Shown: positions 7,314 through 14,680 of the stretch, one piece after another
Numbering within the stretch: the first letter of the stretch is position 1
How the letters are laid out: each line of letters begins with the position of its first letter
Assembly: GCA_900768425.1 (NCBI GenBank)
Contig: CAAGCR010000026.1
Span: forward strand, 1-24,287
Length of the DNA: 24,287 bases
DNA from: Clostridia bacterium
Lineage (GTDB): Bacteria > Bacillota > Clostridia > Christensenellales > UBA1242
Direction of reading: 5' to 3'
Program-made: the position numbers and the translations under genes
Notes under the pieces: generated by a model
Database searches by the model: none
Seen by the model: the letters and a program-made list of their open reading frames with translations, nothing else
Told to the model about the DNA's origin: nothing

Positions 7314-7400
7314 GCCACTTGGCGAAGCAAATCTTTGTAGCGTCAAAGCAATAAACATACACAATAAAGCACAGCGCCCGTTGTGCTTTAATTTTTTTTA
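7314..7400 (+). repeat. Direct repeat core, copy 1, ending in a terminator-like hairpin
   Basis: The core starts GCCACTTGGCGAAGC and includes a hairpin CGAAG-caaat-CTTTG, then a tract with AGCGTCAAAGCAA. It ends in AAAGCACA/TGTGCTTT (7366-7389) followed by a T run, which could end transcription of the gene at 6165. The same core recurs at 7510-7585 with few changes, one of them CTTTG to CTTCG, which keeps the stem paired. Confidence 0.75.
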
Positions 7401-7434
7401 ATAAACAGTTTATAATATGATTAGTTAGTTTTTC

Positions 7435-7590
7435 AGAATTGGCTGTCGCTTGCGGTAGCCAATTCTTGCAGAAGTCGCTCATTGCACACAAAATCTCTTT
7501 TAAGTAAAAGCCACTTGGCGAAGCAAATCTTCGTAGCGTCAAAGCAAAAGGCAATTGTAGTAAAGCACAGCTCCCGTTGTGCTTTAAATT
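7435..7590 (+). repeat. Second copy of the hairpin plus core repeat
   Basis: It begins with a perfect 10-base hairpin AGAATTGGCT/AGCCAATTCT (7435-7444, 7457-7466), followed by TGCAGAAGTCG (TGCAAAAGTCG in copy 1) and then the core at 7510-7585, ending in the same AAAGCACA/TGTGCTTT stem. The two copies differ completely in the sequence of the first hairpin but both pair perfectly. Minus-strand ORFs over both copies share the string CFDATKICFAKW only because the DNA is repeated. Confidence 0.75.
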
Positions 7591-7627
7591 TTTCTATATG
7601 TCTAAATAATAGATAGTTATTATTGGA

Positions 7628-8068
7628 ATGATATGTTATTTGATTAATTTTGAAAAGTCTAATGCTGTTAAAACACAAATAGATGAAAATAAACATTTAA
7701 CAATGACAATGGGGCATTTATCAGGTAATGACAACCTAGAATTAGAATGGTACGCTTTTGCGGTGCTTGGGGAAAACTTGGGCGGTTCAAATGCTAATAC
7801 TTATCCAAATAGTGCGGGTACTTGGTACAGTCTTGAAGGCGTAGATATGACAAATGTAAACCTAGAAAACAAAACTTTCTGGTTTGTTATAAAGGATAAC
7901 AAAGATTATGGTTATTCAGATTATGGCTATTTAGAAAGTAGAATAGACACATATTTAAGACAAGATGATGGCAGTACAACTAATTTCCAATATTTGACTA
8001 GTTTGTCTGGCACAAAAGAGTATAAAGCAATTACAACTTTAGCGAAAACTTTAAAGGTTGTTTTATAG
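7628..8068 (+). pseudogene. Fragment of a DUF6273-like surface protein
   Basis: This 146-codon frame lacks a signal peptide and a good ribosome site, and starts abruptly after the repeats. Its middle part lines up by eye with the C-terminal module of the surface protein at 2485: LELEWYAFAVLGEN with YDINWFIIGSYG, ENKTFWFVIKDN with NVTYAFMSDYIL, and YLESRIDTYL with YSISTVRAYL. The closing part with WGTRSP and VRPAFLI is absent. It is best read as a gene broken at both ends, perhaps by insertion of the repeats at 7207-7590. Alternatively it is a short expressed paralogue, but the missing secretion signal argues against this. Confidence 0.55.
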
Positions 8069-8175
8069 TTAATAGGTCATTTTAAAAGTAGACAATATTA
8101 GTTCTAAACAAACTCTTTTCATTTTTTTTAAAATTAATCTTTTTAACTCGCACAAAAATTTCTTTTGATAATCTC

Positions 8176-8204
8176 TTGCAATATTTTGGGGTGTGTGATA
8201 TAAT
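8176..8204 (+). promoter_or_regulatory. Promoter of the rpsF operon
   Basis: TTGCAA (8176-8181) and TATAAT (8199-8204) are 17 bases apart, with TGA before the -10 (extended -10). The expected start is near 8211. Confidence 0.8.
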
Positions 8205-8210
8205 GGCGTA

Positions 8211-8253
8211 GCAATTAATCCTAATTGCCTTGTTTTTTGTTGATACAAAAAAC
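8211..8253 (+). promoter_or_regulatory. Structured rpsF leader (possible S6:S18 control)
   Basis: Two hairpins follow the predicted start site directly: GCAATTA-atcc-TAATTGC (8211-8228) and GTTTTTTGT-tgat-ACAAAAAAC (8232-8253). Leaders of rpsF operons in many bacteria bind the S6:S18 complex for feedback control. I could not fit the known consensus here, so the regulatory role is inference. Confidence 0.35.
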
Positions 8254-8281
8254 CAATAGACCAAAAGGAAAGGAGGAATTT

Positions 8282-8563
8282 ATGAATAAGTACGAACTTA
8301 TGTATATCATTTCTGCCGATGCTAACGATGCTGAAAAAGATGCTTTAGTTGAAAAATTTAAAGCATATGTTGAAGCAAAAGGTGGCGTTGTTACTGGCGT
8401 TGATAAACTAGGTATGAAAAAATTTGCTTACAAAATTGACTTTAAAACTGAAGGATACTATGTTTTAATGAATTTTGAAGCACCAGCCGATGTTGTTAAA
8501 GAAATGAACAATTTAATGAACATTACAGACTTTGTAGTTAGACAAATGTTTGTTAGAAAGTAA
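8282..8563 (+). CDS. rpsF: 30S ribosomal protein S6
   Basis: The 93-residue product is S6, which binds 16S rRNA with S18 in the platform of the small subunit. It begins MNKYELMYIISADAN and shows the S6 pattern of alternating strands and helices, with KKFAYKIDFKTEGYYVLMNFEAP in the middle and VVRQMFVRK at the end. The start at 8282 has a strong AGGAGGA 5 bases upstream; 19 extra in-frame codons upstream are leader sequence. It is the first gene of rpsF-ssb-rpsR, the usual order in low-GC Gram-positives, with 11 bases to ssb. Confidence 0.95.
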   Translation: MNKYELMYIISADANDAEKDALVEKFKAYVEAKGGVVTGVDKLGMKKFAYKIDFKTEGYYVLMNFEAPADVVKEMNNLMNITDFVVRQMFVRK

Positions 8564-8574
8564 TTGGAGAAAAT

Positions 8575-8982
8575 ATGAATAGAGTATATTTAATAGGAAA
8601 TTTAACACGTGACCCAGAACTTGCCGTTACTAATAGCGGAATTTCTGTTTGCCGTTTTTCAATCGCTGTATCTCGTAGATTTTCTAACGCAGAAGGCGAA
8701 AGGGAAACCGATTTCTTTAATATTGTAGTATGGCGTGGTCAAGGCGAAAATTGCCATAAATTTTTAAAGAAAGGTAGCAAATGTGCTGTTTCTGGCTCGC
8801 TTCAAAACAGAAGTTATGATGCACAAGATGGCACAAAAAGAACAATCACTGAGATTGTTGCAGATGAAGTTGAATTTTTAACATCAAAAGCATCAGCAGG
8901 TGATGGCTCAAATGAAAGAGTAGAAAACAAAAAGGAAGTTACCGAACTAGAACCAATAGATGACGATAATCTTCCATTTTAA
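8575..8982 (+). CDS. ssb: Single-stranded DNA-binding protein
   Basis: The 135-residue product is a bacterial SSB that coats single-stranded DNA in replication, repair and recombination. The OB fold takes the first ~105 residues, with MNRVYLIGNLTRDPEL, SRRFSNAEGERETDFFNIVVW and GSLQNRSYDAQDG. A short flexible linker is followed by the acidic tip DDDNLPF, the docking peptide for partner proteins. The linker is short, and total length is slightly below the ~160-170 of many homologues. GGAGA lies just before the ATG. Its place between rpsF and rpsR couples its supply to ribosomal protein synthesis. Confidence 0.96.
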   Translation: MNRVYLIGNLTRDPELAVTNSGISVCRFSIAVSRRFSNAEGERETDFFNIVVWRGQGENCHKFLKKGSKCAVSGSLQNRSYDAQDGTKRTITEIVADEVEFLTSKASAGDGSNERVENKKEVTELEPIDDDNLPF

Positions 8983-9006
8983 TTAAACTAAAAAAGGAGA
9001 AATAAA

Positions 9007-9288
9007 ATGGCTGAAGTAACTGAAACTACAGAAGTTGTAGAAGAAAAAGTTGAAAAAGTTAAAAAATATCGCAAACCAATGCAAAAGAAAAAAGTATGTG
9101 CATTTTGCGTAGATAAATCAAATGCTATTGATTACAAAGATGTAGCAAAATTAAGAAGATTTATTACTGAAAATGGTAAAATTTTACCAAGACGTCAAAC
9201 TGGTGTTTGTGCAATCCACCAAAGAGAACTTGCACAAGCAATCAAACGCGCAAGAATTATGGCTTTACTACCATTTAAAGGTGAATAG
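9007..9288 (+). CDS. rpsR: 30S ribosomal protein S18
   Basis: The 93-residue product is S18, the S6 partner. The conserved part runs from about 28 to 93, with the signature IDYKDVAKLRRFITENGKILPRR and the end RARIMALLPF. It has CxxC (Cys31, Cys34) and CxxH (Cys68, His71), the zinc-binding form of S18. The first ~20 residues form an acidic Val/Glu/Thr-rich extension not found in the shortest S18 proteins. AAGGAG lies 7 bases before the ATG. It is the last gene of the operon, followed at once by a terminator. Confidence 0.95.
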   Translation: MAEVTETTEVVEEKVEKVKKYRKPMQKKKVCAFCVDKSNAIDYKDVAKLRRFITENGKILPRRQTGVCAIHQRELAQAIKRARIMALLPFKGE

Positions 9289-9293
9289 AAAAG

Positions 9294-9316
9294 TTGCCCA
9301 CTCGGGCAATTTTTTT
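9294..9316 (+). terminator. Terminator of the rpsF-ssb-rpsR operon
   Basis: TTGCCC-actc-GGGCAA followed by seven T, only 5 bases after the rpsR stop. Confidence 0.92.
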
Positions 9317-9400
9317 ATGGAATTTTATATTTGATTTTTGATGTGATATGTATTAACCATAAAAAAGTTAATATATTGTATTAAAACAATATTGTTTTTG

Positions 9401-9517
9401 CCCCCCTCAACTAAAGACAAATGAGCATATGAGAAAGCAAGCAAAGTAAAATTTGTGGTATTTATGCTCTCGAGTTTGAAGGGAGCTAGCACACGATAGC
9501 GTGACTGAAAGGGTTTT
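9401..9517 (+). repeat. Divergent two-hairpin repeat with a long insert (copy g)
   Basis: CCCCCTCAA (9402-9410) and TTGAAGGGAG (9476-9485) form the first stem, but with about 65 bases between them instead of five. Then TAGC, a hairpin CACG-atag-CGTG, and the tail GACTGAAAGGGTT follow, matching the family layout. The insert holds ACAAAT/ATTTGT and GAGCATA/TATGCTC in interleaved order, which would be a pseudoknot. Apart from this, the 9317-9652 gap holds only AT-rich DNA and the queH promoter. Confidence 0.5.
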
Positions 9518-9617
9518 AATAGTATTTGTGATTAACTAGTAATCTATTGTTTTTTTGCTAAATATTTAATCATAAATGAATAAAACATTTTACGACACTA
9601 TTATTTTTAAACATTTG

Positions 9618-9646
9618 TTGTAAAATTATTTTAAATAGTGTAAAAT
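9618..9646 (+). promoter_or_regulatory. Promoter of queH-lepB-recF, predicted leaderless
   Basis: TTGTAA (9618-9623) and TAAAAT (9641-9646) are 17 bases apart, and the -10 ends only 6 bases before the ATG at 9653. The start site should fall on or within a base or two of the A of that ATG. No ribosome binding site is present. Confidence 0.65.
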
Positions 9647-9652
9647 ATTTAT

Positions 9653-10258
9653 ATGACATTAGACAAAATTAACTATGAACTAGAATATGAGAAAATATGC
9701 AAAAGTTTAACATCAAAACCAAAACTACTTTTGCATTCTTGTTGTGCACCTTGTTCTAGTAGTGTGTTAGCACGCGTATGTGAAAATTTTGATGTTACAA
9801 TTTTTTATTATAACCCCAATATTTATCCAAAAGAAGAATACTTAAAACGCAAGGCTGAACAAATTAGATTATGCAAAACATTAAATGTAAACATTTTAGA
9901 TTGTGACTACAACGAACAAGAATTTTTGGATAATGTAAAAGGTTTAGAATGTGAAAAGGAAGGCGGAGCAAGATGCAACAAATGTTTTCTTATTCGCTTA
10001 GATAAAACCGCACTTACAGCAAAACAAAATGGTTATGATTATTTTGGAACAACACTTACAGTTAGTCCACACAAAAATGAACAAATAATCAATAAAATAG
10101 GCGAAAATTTGCAAAAAAAGTATAATATTTCATATTTATTTGCAGATTTTAAAAAACATAACGGATATTTAAACTCAATAAAATTAAGTAAAGAATATAA
10201 TCTATATAGACAAAACTATTGCGGTTGCAGGTTTAGTATTGGTAAAAAGGAAGATTGA
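9653..10258 (+). CDS. queH: Epoxyqueuosine reductase QueH (DUF208)
   Basis: The 201-residue product reduces epoxyqueuosine to queuosine in tRNA, the last step of the queuosine pathway; QueH is the non-homologous replacement for cobalamin-dependent QueG. It shows the full cysteine set: HSCCAPCSS (Cys30, Cys31, Cys34), GGARCNKC (Cys108, Cys111) and YCGCRFS (Cys190, Cys192), which hold the iron-sulfur and metal site. Length matches the family. There is no ribosome binding site, and the promoter sits directly before the ATG, so translation is probably leaderless. Its stop overlaps the lepB start region, so the two are co-transcribed. No other queuosine genes are in the window. Confidence 0.93.
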   Translation: MTLDKINYELEYEKICKSLTSKPKLLLHSCCAPCSSSVLARVCENFDVTIFYYNPNIYPKEEYLKRKAEQIRLCKTLNVNILDCDYNEQEFLDNVKGLECEKEGGARCNKCFLIRLDKTALTAKQNGYDYFGTTLTVSPHKNEQIINKIGENLQKKYNISYLFADFKKHNGYLNSIKLSKEYNLYRQNYCGCRFSIGKKED

Positions 10259-10260
10259 TT

Positions 10261-10932
10261 TTGAAAACAAAAAGCATTGAACCAACTAAAAAGAAAAGTA
10301 AAGTAAAAAAGGTATTAGCACAACTTGCGTGTGTGGTTTTTTTGCTGATTTGTGGTTTATTAATTTTCTTTAATTTATCACACGAGTATCATGTAGTAAG
10401 CGGAACATCAATGGTACCAACTTTAAATGTTGATGGCACAACCGATGGTGTTTTTGTTAGCAAAATTAAACATTATAACCGCGGAGATATTATAGTTGCA
10501 AAATCAGGCGAGATTGATGAGGCAACAAATGAAGAAAAAATTGTCATAAAAAGATTAATTGCTATTGGCGGAGATAAAATTACAGTAAGAGAAGTTGATG
10601 GCGTAAACAGGGTTTTTATCATATACAAAGACTCCGAAGAAGAAACAATGCTAGATGAGCCATATTTACAAGATTATTCGGTTAATAGTGACTTAAAAAA
10701 GAGATTTACAGACATGGTTAAAAATTGTGATTTATCACAAGATGCACAAGGCTATATCACTATTGCCGGTGATGATATATTCTATTTAGGTGACAATCGC
10801 AAAGTAAGTAAAGATTGTGCGACATATGGTCCAAAAAACAAAAAAAATGTGGTTGGCTTAGTTGATTATATTGCTTACGGAAATAAGTATATATATTGGC
10901 AAGTGATAAAGCAGTTTTTTGGAGGTAAATAG
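10261..10932 (+). CDS. lepB: Signal peptidase I
   Basis: The 223-residue type I signal peptidase releases secreted proteins from the membrane. It has a lysine-rich N-terminus, one membrane segment (about 20-39) and an outside catalytic domain. The Ser nucleophile is in SGTSM (Ser50) and the Lys general base is in VIKRLIAIGGD (Lys97); the box YLGDNRKVSKD is also clear. A TTG start at 10261 is preferred because AAGGAAG lies 7 bases upstream; a TTG two codons earlier is too close. It follows queH without a gap and overlaps recF by one base. Its likely clients here include the surface protein at 2485. Confidence 0.92.
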   Translation: MKTKSIEPTKKKSKVKKVLAQLACVVFLLICGLLIFFNLSHEYHVVSGTSMVPTLNVDGTTDGVFVSKIKHYNRGDIIVAKSGEIDEATNEEKIVIKRLIAIGGDKITVREVDGVNRVFIIYKDSEEETMLDEPYLQDYSVNSDLKKRFTDMVKNCDLSQDAQGYITIAGDDIFYLGDNRKVSKDCATYGPKNKKNVVGLVDYIAYGNKYIYWQVIKQFFGGK

Positions 10933-11999
10933 TGAGAGTAAAACGTATAGAACTATTTAATTACAGAAACTATTTATCTGACACCATAGAGTTTAGCGAT
11001 GGACTTAATGTTATTGCCGGACATAATGCACAAGGAAAAACAAACCTAATAGAAGCAATTTATTTTTGCGCGGTTGGAAAAAGTTTTAGAGCAACAAGAG
11101 AAAAAGAAGTTATAAATTGGAATAAAGATACGGCAAAAATTAAAGTTGTAATTGAAAAAGAGATTGGTCAAAAAACAATAGAAATATTTTTTTCTAAAAA
11201 TCAAAAAAAGACAATCAAAATTGATGGTTTGCCTATAAAAAAAATAGGTGAACTTATGGGCGAATTAAATGCGGTTTTTTTTGCGCCCGATGAACTTAAA
11301 CTTATAAAAGATAGTCCCGAAGATAGACGTAGATTTATGGACGTTTCTTTATCACAAACATATAAAGATTATTTTTATACTTTGTCACAATACAACAAAG
11401 TTTTGCAAAGCAGAAATAAGTGCTTAAAAGCATATACCGATGAAAAATCTTTAAAACAAATGCTCAGTATTTATGATTTGCAACTTGCTAACAATATGCT
11501 AAAAATAAAAAAATATCGTGAAAAATTTGTATCAAAACTTTCGCCATATGCAAAAATGGTGCACGAGTATATAACATCTAAGGAAGAAACAATAAATTTG
11601 GAATATACCGGCATAACAGAAAATACCACCGAAGAAATATTAGAAAACCTAAAAAACAATGCAGACAAAGACATTAAACTTGGGTATACAACTTATGGTG
11701 TTCACCGCGATGATATAAAAGTAAATATCAACGGAATAGATGTAAGAGCTTTTGGCAGTCAGGGACAACAACGAACCTCAGCACTATCTATGAAACTTGC
11801 GGAACTTGAAATAATTAAGCAAGACACATCAAAAGTTCCTATTTTGCTTTTAGATGATGTTTTGAGCGAACTAGATGATTCTCGTAAATTAAAACTACTA
11901 AAATTTTGCACCAAAGCGCAAACACTCTTGACTTGCACTGAATTCAACTACTCAGTACCATGCAAAAAAATTGTAATTCAAAACGGGAAAATGGTGTAG
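10932..11999 (+). CDS. recF: DNA replication/repair protein RecF
   Basis: The 355-residue RecF is an SMC-like ATPase that loads RecA at single-strand gaps with RecO and RecR. Walker A GHNAQGKT is at 30-37, the ABC-type signature GSQGQQRTS at 275-283 and Walker B ILLLDD at 304-309, with ELD following. The GTG start overlaps the lepB stop by one base, and GGAGG lies 6 bases upstream. recF usually sits beside dnaA-dnaN; here it follows queH and lepB, so it has moved away from the origin cluster. A hairpin array begins about 45 bases after the stop and no clear terminator is seen. Confidence 0.96.
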   Translation: MRVKRIELFNYRNYLSDTIEFSDGLNVIAGHNAQGKTNLIEAIYFCAVGKSFRATREKEVINWNKDTAKIKVVIEKEIGQKTIEIFFSKNQKKTIKIDGLPIKKIGELMGELNAVFFAPDELKLIKDSPEDRRRFMDVSLSQTYKDYFYTLSQYNKVLQSRNKCLKAYTDEKSLKQMLSIYDLQLANNMLKIKKYREKFVSKLSPYAKMVHEYITSKEETINLEYTGITENTTEEILENLKNNADKDIKLGYTTYGVHRDDIKVNINGIDVRAFGSQGQQRTSALSMKLAELEIIKQDTSKVPILLLDDVLSELDDSRKLKLLKFCTKAQTLLTCTEFNYSVPCKKIVIQNGKMV

Positions 12000-12043
12000 G
12001 CTATAAAATGAAGACTGATGATTGATGAATTATTGATAATAAT

Positions 12044-12147
12044 AGTGAACAAGCATAAATATTTGCAGTGAACGAGATTTTATCTTGCAGTGAACGAAGA
12101 ACCAAGTTGTTCGCGGGGAAGTGCAAGCATTCGCTTGCGGTTATTGT
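12044..12147 (+). repeat. Tandem hairpin array, copy 3 (GTGAAC family)
   Basis: Units begin at 12044, 12067, 12089 and about 12115 (AGTGAAC three times, then GGGGAA). Inner palindromes include CGAGAT/ATCTTG (with G-U), CGAAGAAC/GTTGTTCG and GCAAGC/GCTTGC. The block ACTGATGATTGATGAATTA precedes it at 12013-12031, as at copy 2, and the tail GGTTATTGTTTA is shared. It follows recF in the same orientation. Confidence 0.8.
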
Positions 12148-12152
12148 TTATG

Positions 12153-12217
12153 TTGCTAACACAACAAATGAAAACTGATGATTGATAAATTATTGTCATC
12201 ATTTGTTGCGTTAGCAA
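12153..12217 (+). repeat. Inverted pair of the TTGCTAACRC repeat
   Basis: The 18 bases at 12153-12170 are inverted at 12200-12217 with one mismatch, enclosing a copy of the ACTGATGATTGATAAATTA block. The whole could fold as one hairpin between recF and the convergent gene at 12259, and may end transcription in both directions. Confidence 0.7.
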
Positions 12218-12258
12218 TACAATCACTCATTGCAATCCATTGGTTTTTATTCCCACCA

Positions 12259-13065
12259 TCAAATTAAATCTTCTTTTTTGTGTTTGTTGAACCAAAAGTC
12301 GTGTTGACACAAAATTGCAAAAATTATTAAAATTGTTGCGACAATTAAATAATATATCTTAAAAGAAACAAAAAAACTTGCAAAAATTATAAAAAGGGCA
12401 GAAGTGACATAACCTTTTGTCTTTTTTTTGTTAAAAGCAGATAGCAAAATTTGTTTAAAACTATTTTTTGTTTTTTGTTTCTGTTTAATAGTAATTTCAG
12501 GATAAAACTCATAGGCTTTCAATAATTCATAATAGGTTTCTTTATAATTCAAAACAAGAGTATTAATTGTAAAATTGGCAATACACTCTGTGATGTTTGT
12601 ATCATAAGTGTTGCAAACTATAATAATTTTAGTTGTCTTTAATGGTACACTATTATATAATTCTATCAATTTGTCATAAGTTAAACTGGCTTGCTTAAAA
12701 TATGGAATCAAAACAATTTGCTGACTACTTTGTATTTTTATACAACTCGTACATTTTACCGCTGTGTGTTTTTTTAAAACTAGCCTATAAAAAAAGTCAA
12801 TTTGTTGTTTGTTTGTCATATATATAAATGTATTTTTAACATCATTTATATGTTGTTCTTCTTTCAACGAAGGAAGTTTTCTTTTATGTTTTTTGTTATC
12901 AATCAAATATGCCAAAATAATTATTAAAATAGAAGATGCAATAGCGCATATAATACTAATAGGAATTACCCTAATAAAATATAAACACCAAATTAAATTA
13001 AGGATAAATAATAGAATAAATTTAAATACATAATCAATAATTATAAACAAGGATATTTTTTTCAT
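12259..13065 (-). CDS. Membrane protein of unknown function
   Basis: The 268-residue product has two membrane segments at the N-terminus (about 5-27 and 31-54) and two at the C-terminus (about 214-232 and 234-252), with a soluble part of some 155 residues between them. That part has CTSC (Cys105, Cys108) followed by hydrophobic strands (QIVLIPYF, TKIIIVCNTY, INTLVLNY). The alternating pattern and layout recall membrane-bound Mrr/restriction-endonuclease-like proteins of clostridia, but I cannot identify the catalytic residues. The ribosome site is weak. It is transcribed away from rsfS and towards recF. Confidence 0.7.
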   Translation of the reverse strand: MKKISLFIIIDYVFKFILLFILNLIWCLYFIRVIPISIICAIASSILIIILAYLIDNKKHKRKLPSLKEEQHINDVKNTFIYMTNKQQIDFFYRLVLKKHTAVKCTSCIKIQSSQQIVLIPYFKQASLTYDKLIELYNSVPLKTTKIIIVCNTYDTNITECIANFTINTLVLNYKETYYELLKAYEFYPEITIKQKQKTKNSFKQILLSAFNKKKTKGYVTSALFIIFASFFVSFKIYYLIVATILIIFAILCQHDFWFNKHKKEDLI

Positions 13066-13107
13066 AGATAAATTTTTGACAAAATGTCGTTATAAATACT
13101 GCCAAAC

Positions 13108-13136
13108 TTGACAATTTTTATAATATTTAGTAAAAT
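13108..13136 (+). promoter_or_regulatory. Promoter of rsfS
   Basis: TTGACA (13108-13113) and TAAAAT (13131-13136) are 17 bases apart. The leader to the rsfS ATG is about 83 bases. Confidence 0.75.
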
Positions 13137-13225
13137 ATATAAAAAAAACAAGATGTTTGGTGTTTAAATGTAAAAAAACTATTTTTATTGTTTAAATACA
13201 ATTACATAATAAACAAAGGGAAATT

Positions 13226-13543
13226 ATGGATACTTTAAATTTAGCAAGATTTTATGCAGATTTTTTAAATAAACACAATGCTACAAAAACCGAAATAATT
13301 GAAACCAAAGGTAGTAAACTATTTGATTATTTGGTGGTATGTACTGCCGATGACAAAATTTTTGCCCAAACTCTTTTGGTAGATTTGTTAGAATATGCAA
13401 AGACAGAATTAAACCAAATTAACTGCGGACTAGAAGGCTATAAAAAGGCAGAATGGATAGTTGTTGACTACGGCAAAGTGGCAGTTCACATCTTTTCTCA
13501 AAAGGCAAGAGATAAGTTTAATATGGAAAAACTTTGGCGTTAA
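13226..13543 (+). CDS. rsfS: Ribosomal silencing factor RsfS
   Basis: The 105-residue RsfS (Iojap/YbeB family) binds L14 on the 50S subunit and blocks joining with 30S when nutrients are low. The family pattern is clear: KGSKLFDYLVVCTADD near residues 28-43, CGLEGYKKAEWIVVDYGKVAVHIF near 67-90, and the end RDKFNMEKLW. Length is normal. AAAGGGA lies about 5 bases before the ATG. The usual partners nadD and yqeK are absent; instead it stands alone behind a strong promoter. Together with hpf it gives two ribosome-inactivating factors in this window. Confidence 0.92.
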   Translation: MDTLNLARFYADFLNKHNATKTEIIETKGSKLFDYLVVCTADDKIFAQTLLVDLLEYAKTELNQINCGLEGYKKAEWIVVDYGKVAVHIFSQKARDKFNMEKLWR

Positions 13544-13563
13544 AAAAATATCAAAAATGAGTA

Positions 13564-13592
13564 TTGACATATAAACAAGGTTGGTATATAAT
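13564..13592 (+). promoter_or_regulatory. Consensus promoter of the gene at 13634
   Basis: Perfect TTGACA (13564-13569) and TATAAT (13587-13592) with a 17-base spacer, one of the strongest-looking promoters in the window. Confidence 0.88.
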
Positions 13593-13633
13593 TTTATAGA
13601 AAATAAAAGAGATTGTATAGGAGGTAATGGCTT

Positions 13634-14638
13634 ATGAAACAAAAAAAGAATAAAGATTTCGGTAACAAGAAACACATTATTACTCGTATTATAGTTGGCT
13701 CGCTTTTAGTTGTTGCTGCAGGGGCTATTGGTGTTGCTTCTGTTTTTGCTTTCTCTGCCGGCATATATATTAACTTAGCCGAATTGGCACTTGTTATTGC
13801 AGGAGGCTCTTTGGTTGGTGGTCTTGCAATGAGTATAAAAGGCATAAAAGATGCAATCAGTGTAAAAATAAACAAAAGTGTTAGTATTAAAAGTCTAAAT
13901 CAAATTGCCGAAACTAGCAAAAATAAAGGACTTTATACACAAGAACAAAGAGTTAAAATTGCTAAAAAATACGCAAAAGCAAATTTAAAACTATGCAAAG
14001 CAAAAGGTTGTCCAATAGTTGGTAAATTTAAGTCACAAAGCGATTTTGAAACAAGTGCAGATATTGAAGCATTTAACGATAGAGAAAACTATGCTCTACT
14101 TAGAGATTTAAGCAAATCTAAACGAGTTTATAATAAATATGATAAAAAGGTTAAAAAAATTGAAAGAAAACTAAATTTGTCTATAGAAAACATCAAGAGT
14201 GACCAATACAAAATTTGGACAAAACACTATGATGACTTCGTTGAAGGTGCAACAATATATGACAGACGTACAGAAATCAAATGTCGTCAAGAAAATACAA
14301 AAAATAGATTTGAAGCTCTTTCAGACATTATGGTTGAACCTGAAAAAGATGATATGGGTGGTTTTGTAAAAATCACATATCGCAACGGCTCTGATCCATC
14401 AAACAAACCAACTTTTGCAAGAGTTCCTAGTACTAAATATCTAAAATCAGTTCAACAATTAATGATAGATGATGTTATAGATTATTGCAAAGAAAACCCA
14501 AATAAAGTTAGTGATGTTTTCCCTATAACAGTAGATTCTTCACCATATGACAAAAATGCAACATACTATTCACAAACCACAACATTTTTTACATTAGATG
14601 AATTGGTTAATGCTAAAAACAATGCAAGAGAACTATAA
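13634..14638 (+). CDS. Membrane-anchored protein of unknown function
   Basis: The 334-residue product has a lysine-rich start, two membrane segments (about 17-40 and 46-66) and a long cytoplasmic-type domain rich in Lys, Asp and Asn. Part of this (about 85-205) is probably helical or coiled. The C-terminal ~100 residues include VKITYRNGSDPSN and a run ending FFTLDELVNAKN. AGGAGGT lies 8 bases before the ATG, and with the perfect promoter this predicts strong expression. It forms its own unit, closed by a terminator. I do not recognise the family. Placement between rsfS and the mcsA operon gives no clear hint. Confidence 0.75.
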   Translation: MKQKKNKDFGNKKHIITRIIVGSLLVVAAGAIGVASVFAFSAGIYINLAELALVIAGGSLVGGLAMSIKGIKDAISVKINKSVSIKSLNQIAETSKNKGLYTQEQRVKIAKKYAKANLKLCKAKGCPIVGKFKSQSDFETSADIEAFNDRENYALLRDLSKSKRVYNKYDKKVKKIERKLNLSIENIKSDQYKIWTKHYDDFVEGATIYDRRTEIKCRQENTKNRFEALSDIMVEPEKDDMGGFVKITYRNGSDPSNKPTFARVPSTKYLKSVQQLMIDDVIDYCKENPNKVSDVFPITVDSSPYDKNATYYSQTTTFFTLDELVNAKNNAREL

Positions 14639-14645
14639 TTTAATA

Positions 14646-14680
14646 AAACTGCAAAGCAAAAACGTTTTGCAGTTTTTTTT
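14646..14680 (+). terminator. Intrinsic terminator
   Basis: AAACTGCAAA pairs with TTTTGCAGTTT around a short loop, followed by a run of T. It lies 8 bases after the stop at 14638. Confidence 0.9.

Noticed and set aside
7249..7696. Two minus-strand ORFs sharing CFDATKICFAKW as real paralogous genes
   Set aside because: They are translations of the duplicated DNA repeat, cross hairpins and a terminator-like stem, and have no ribosome sites.
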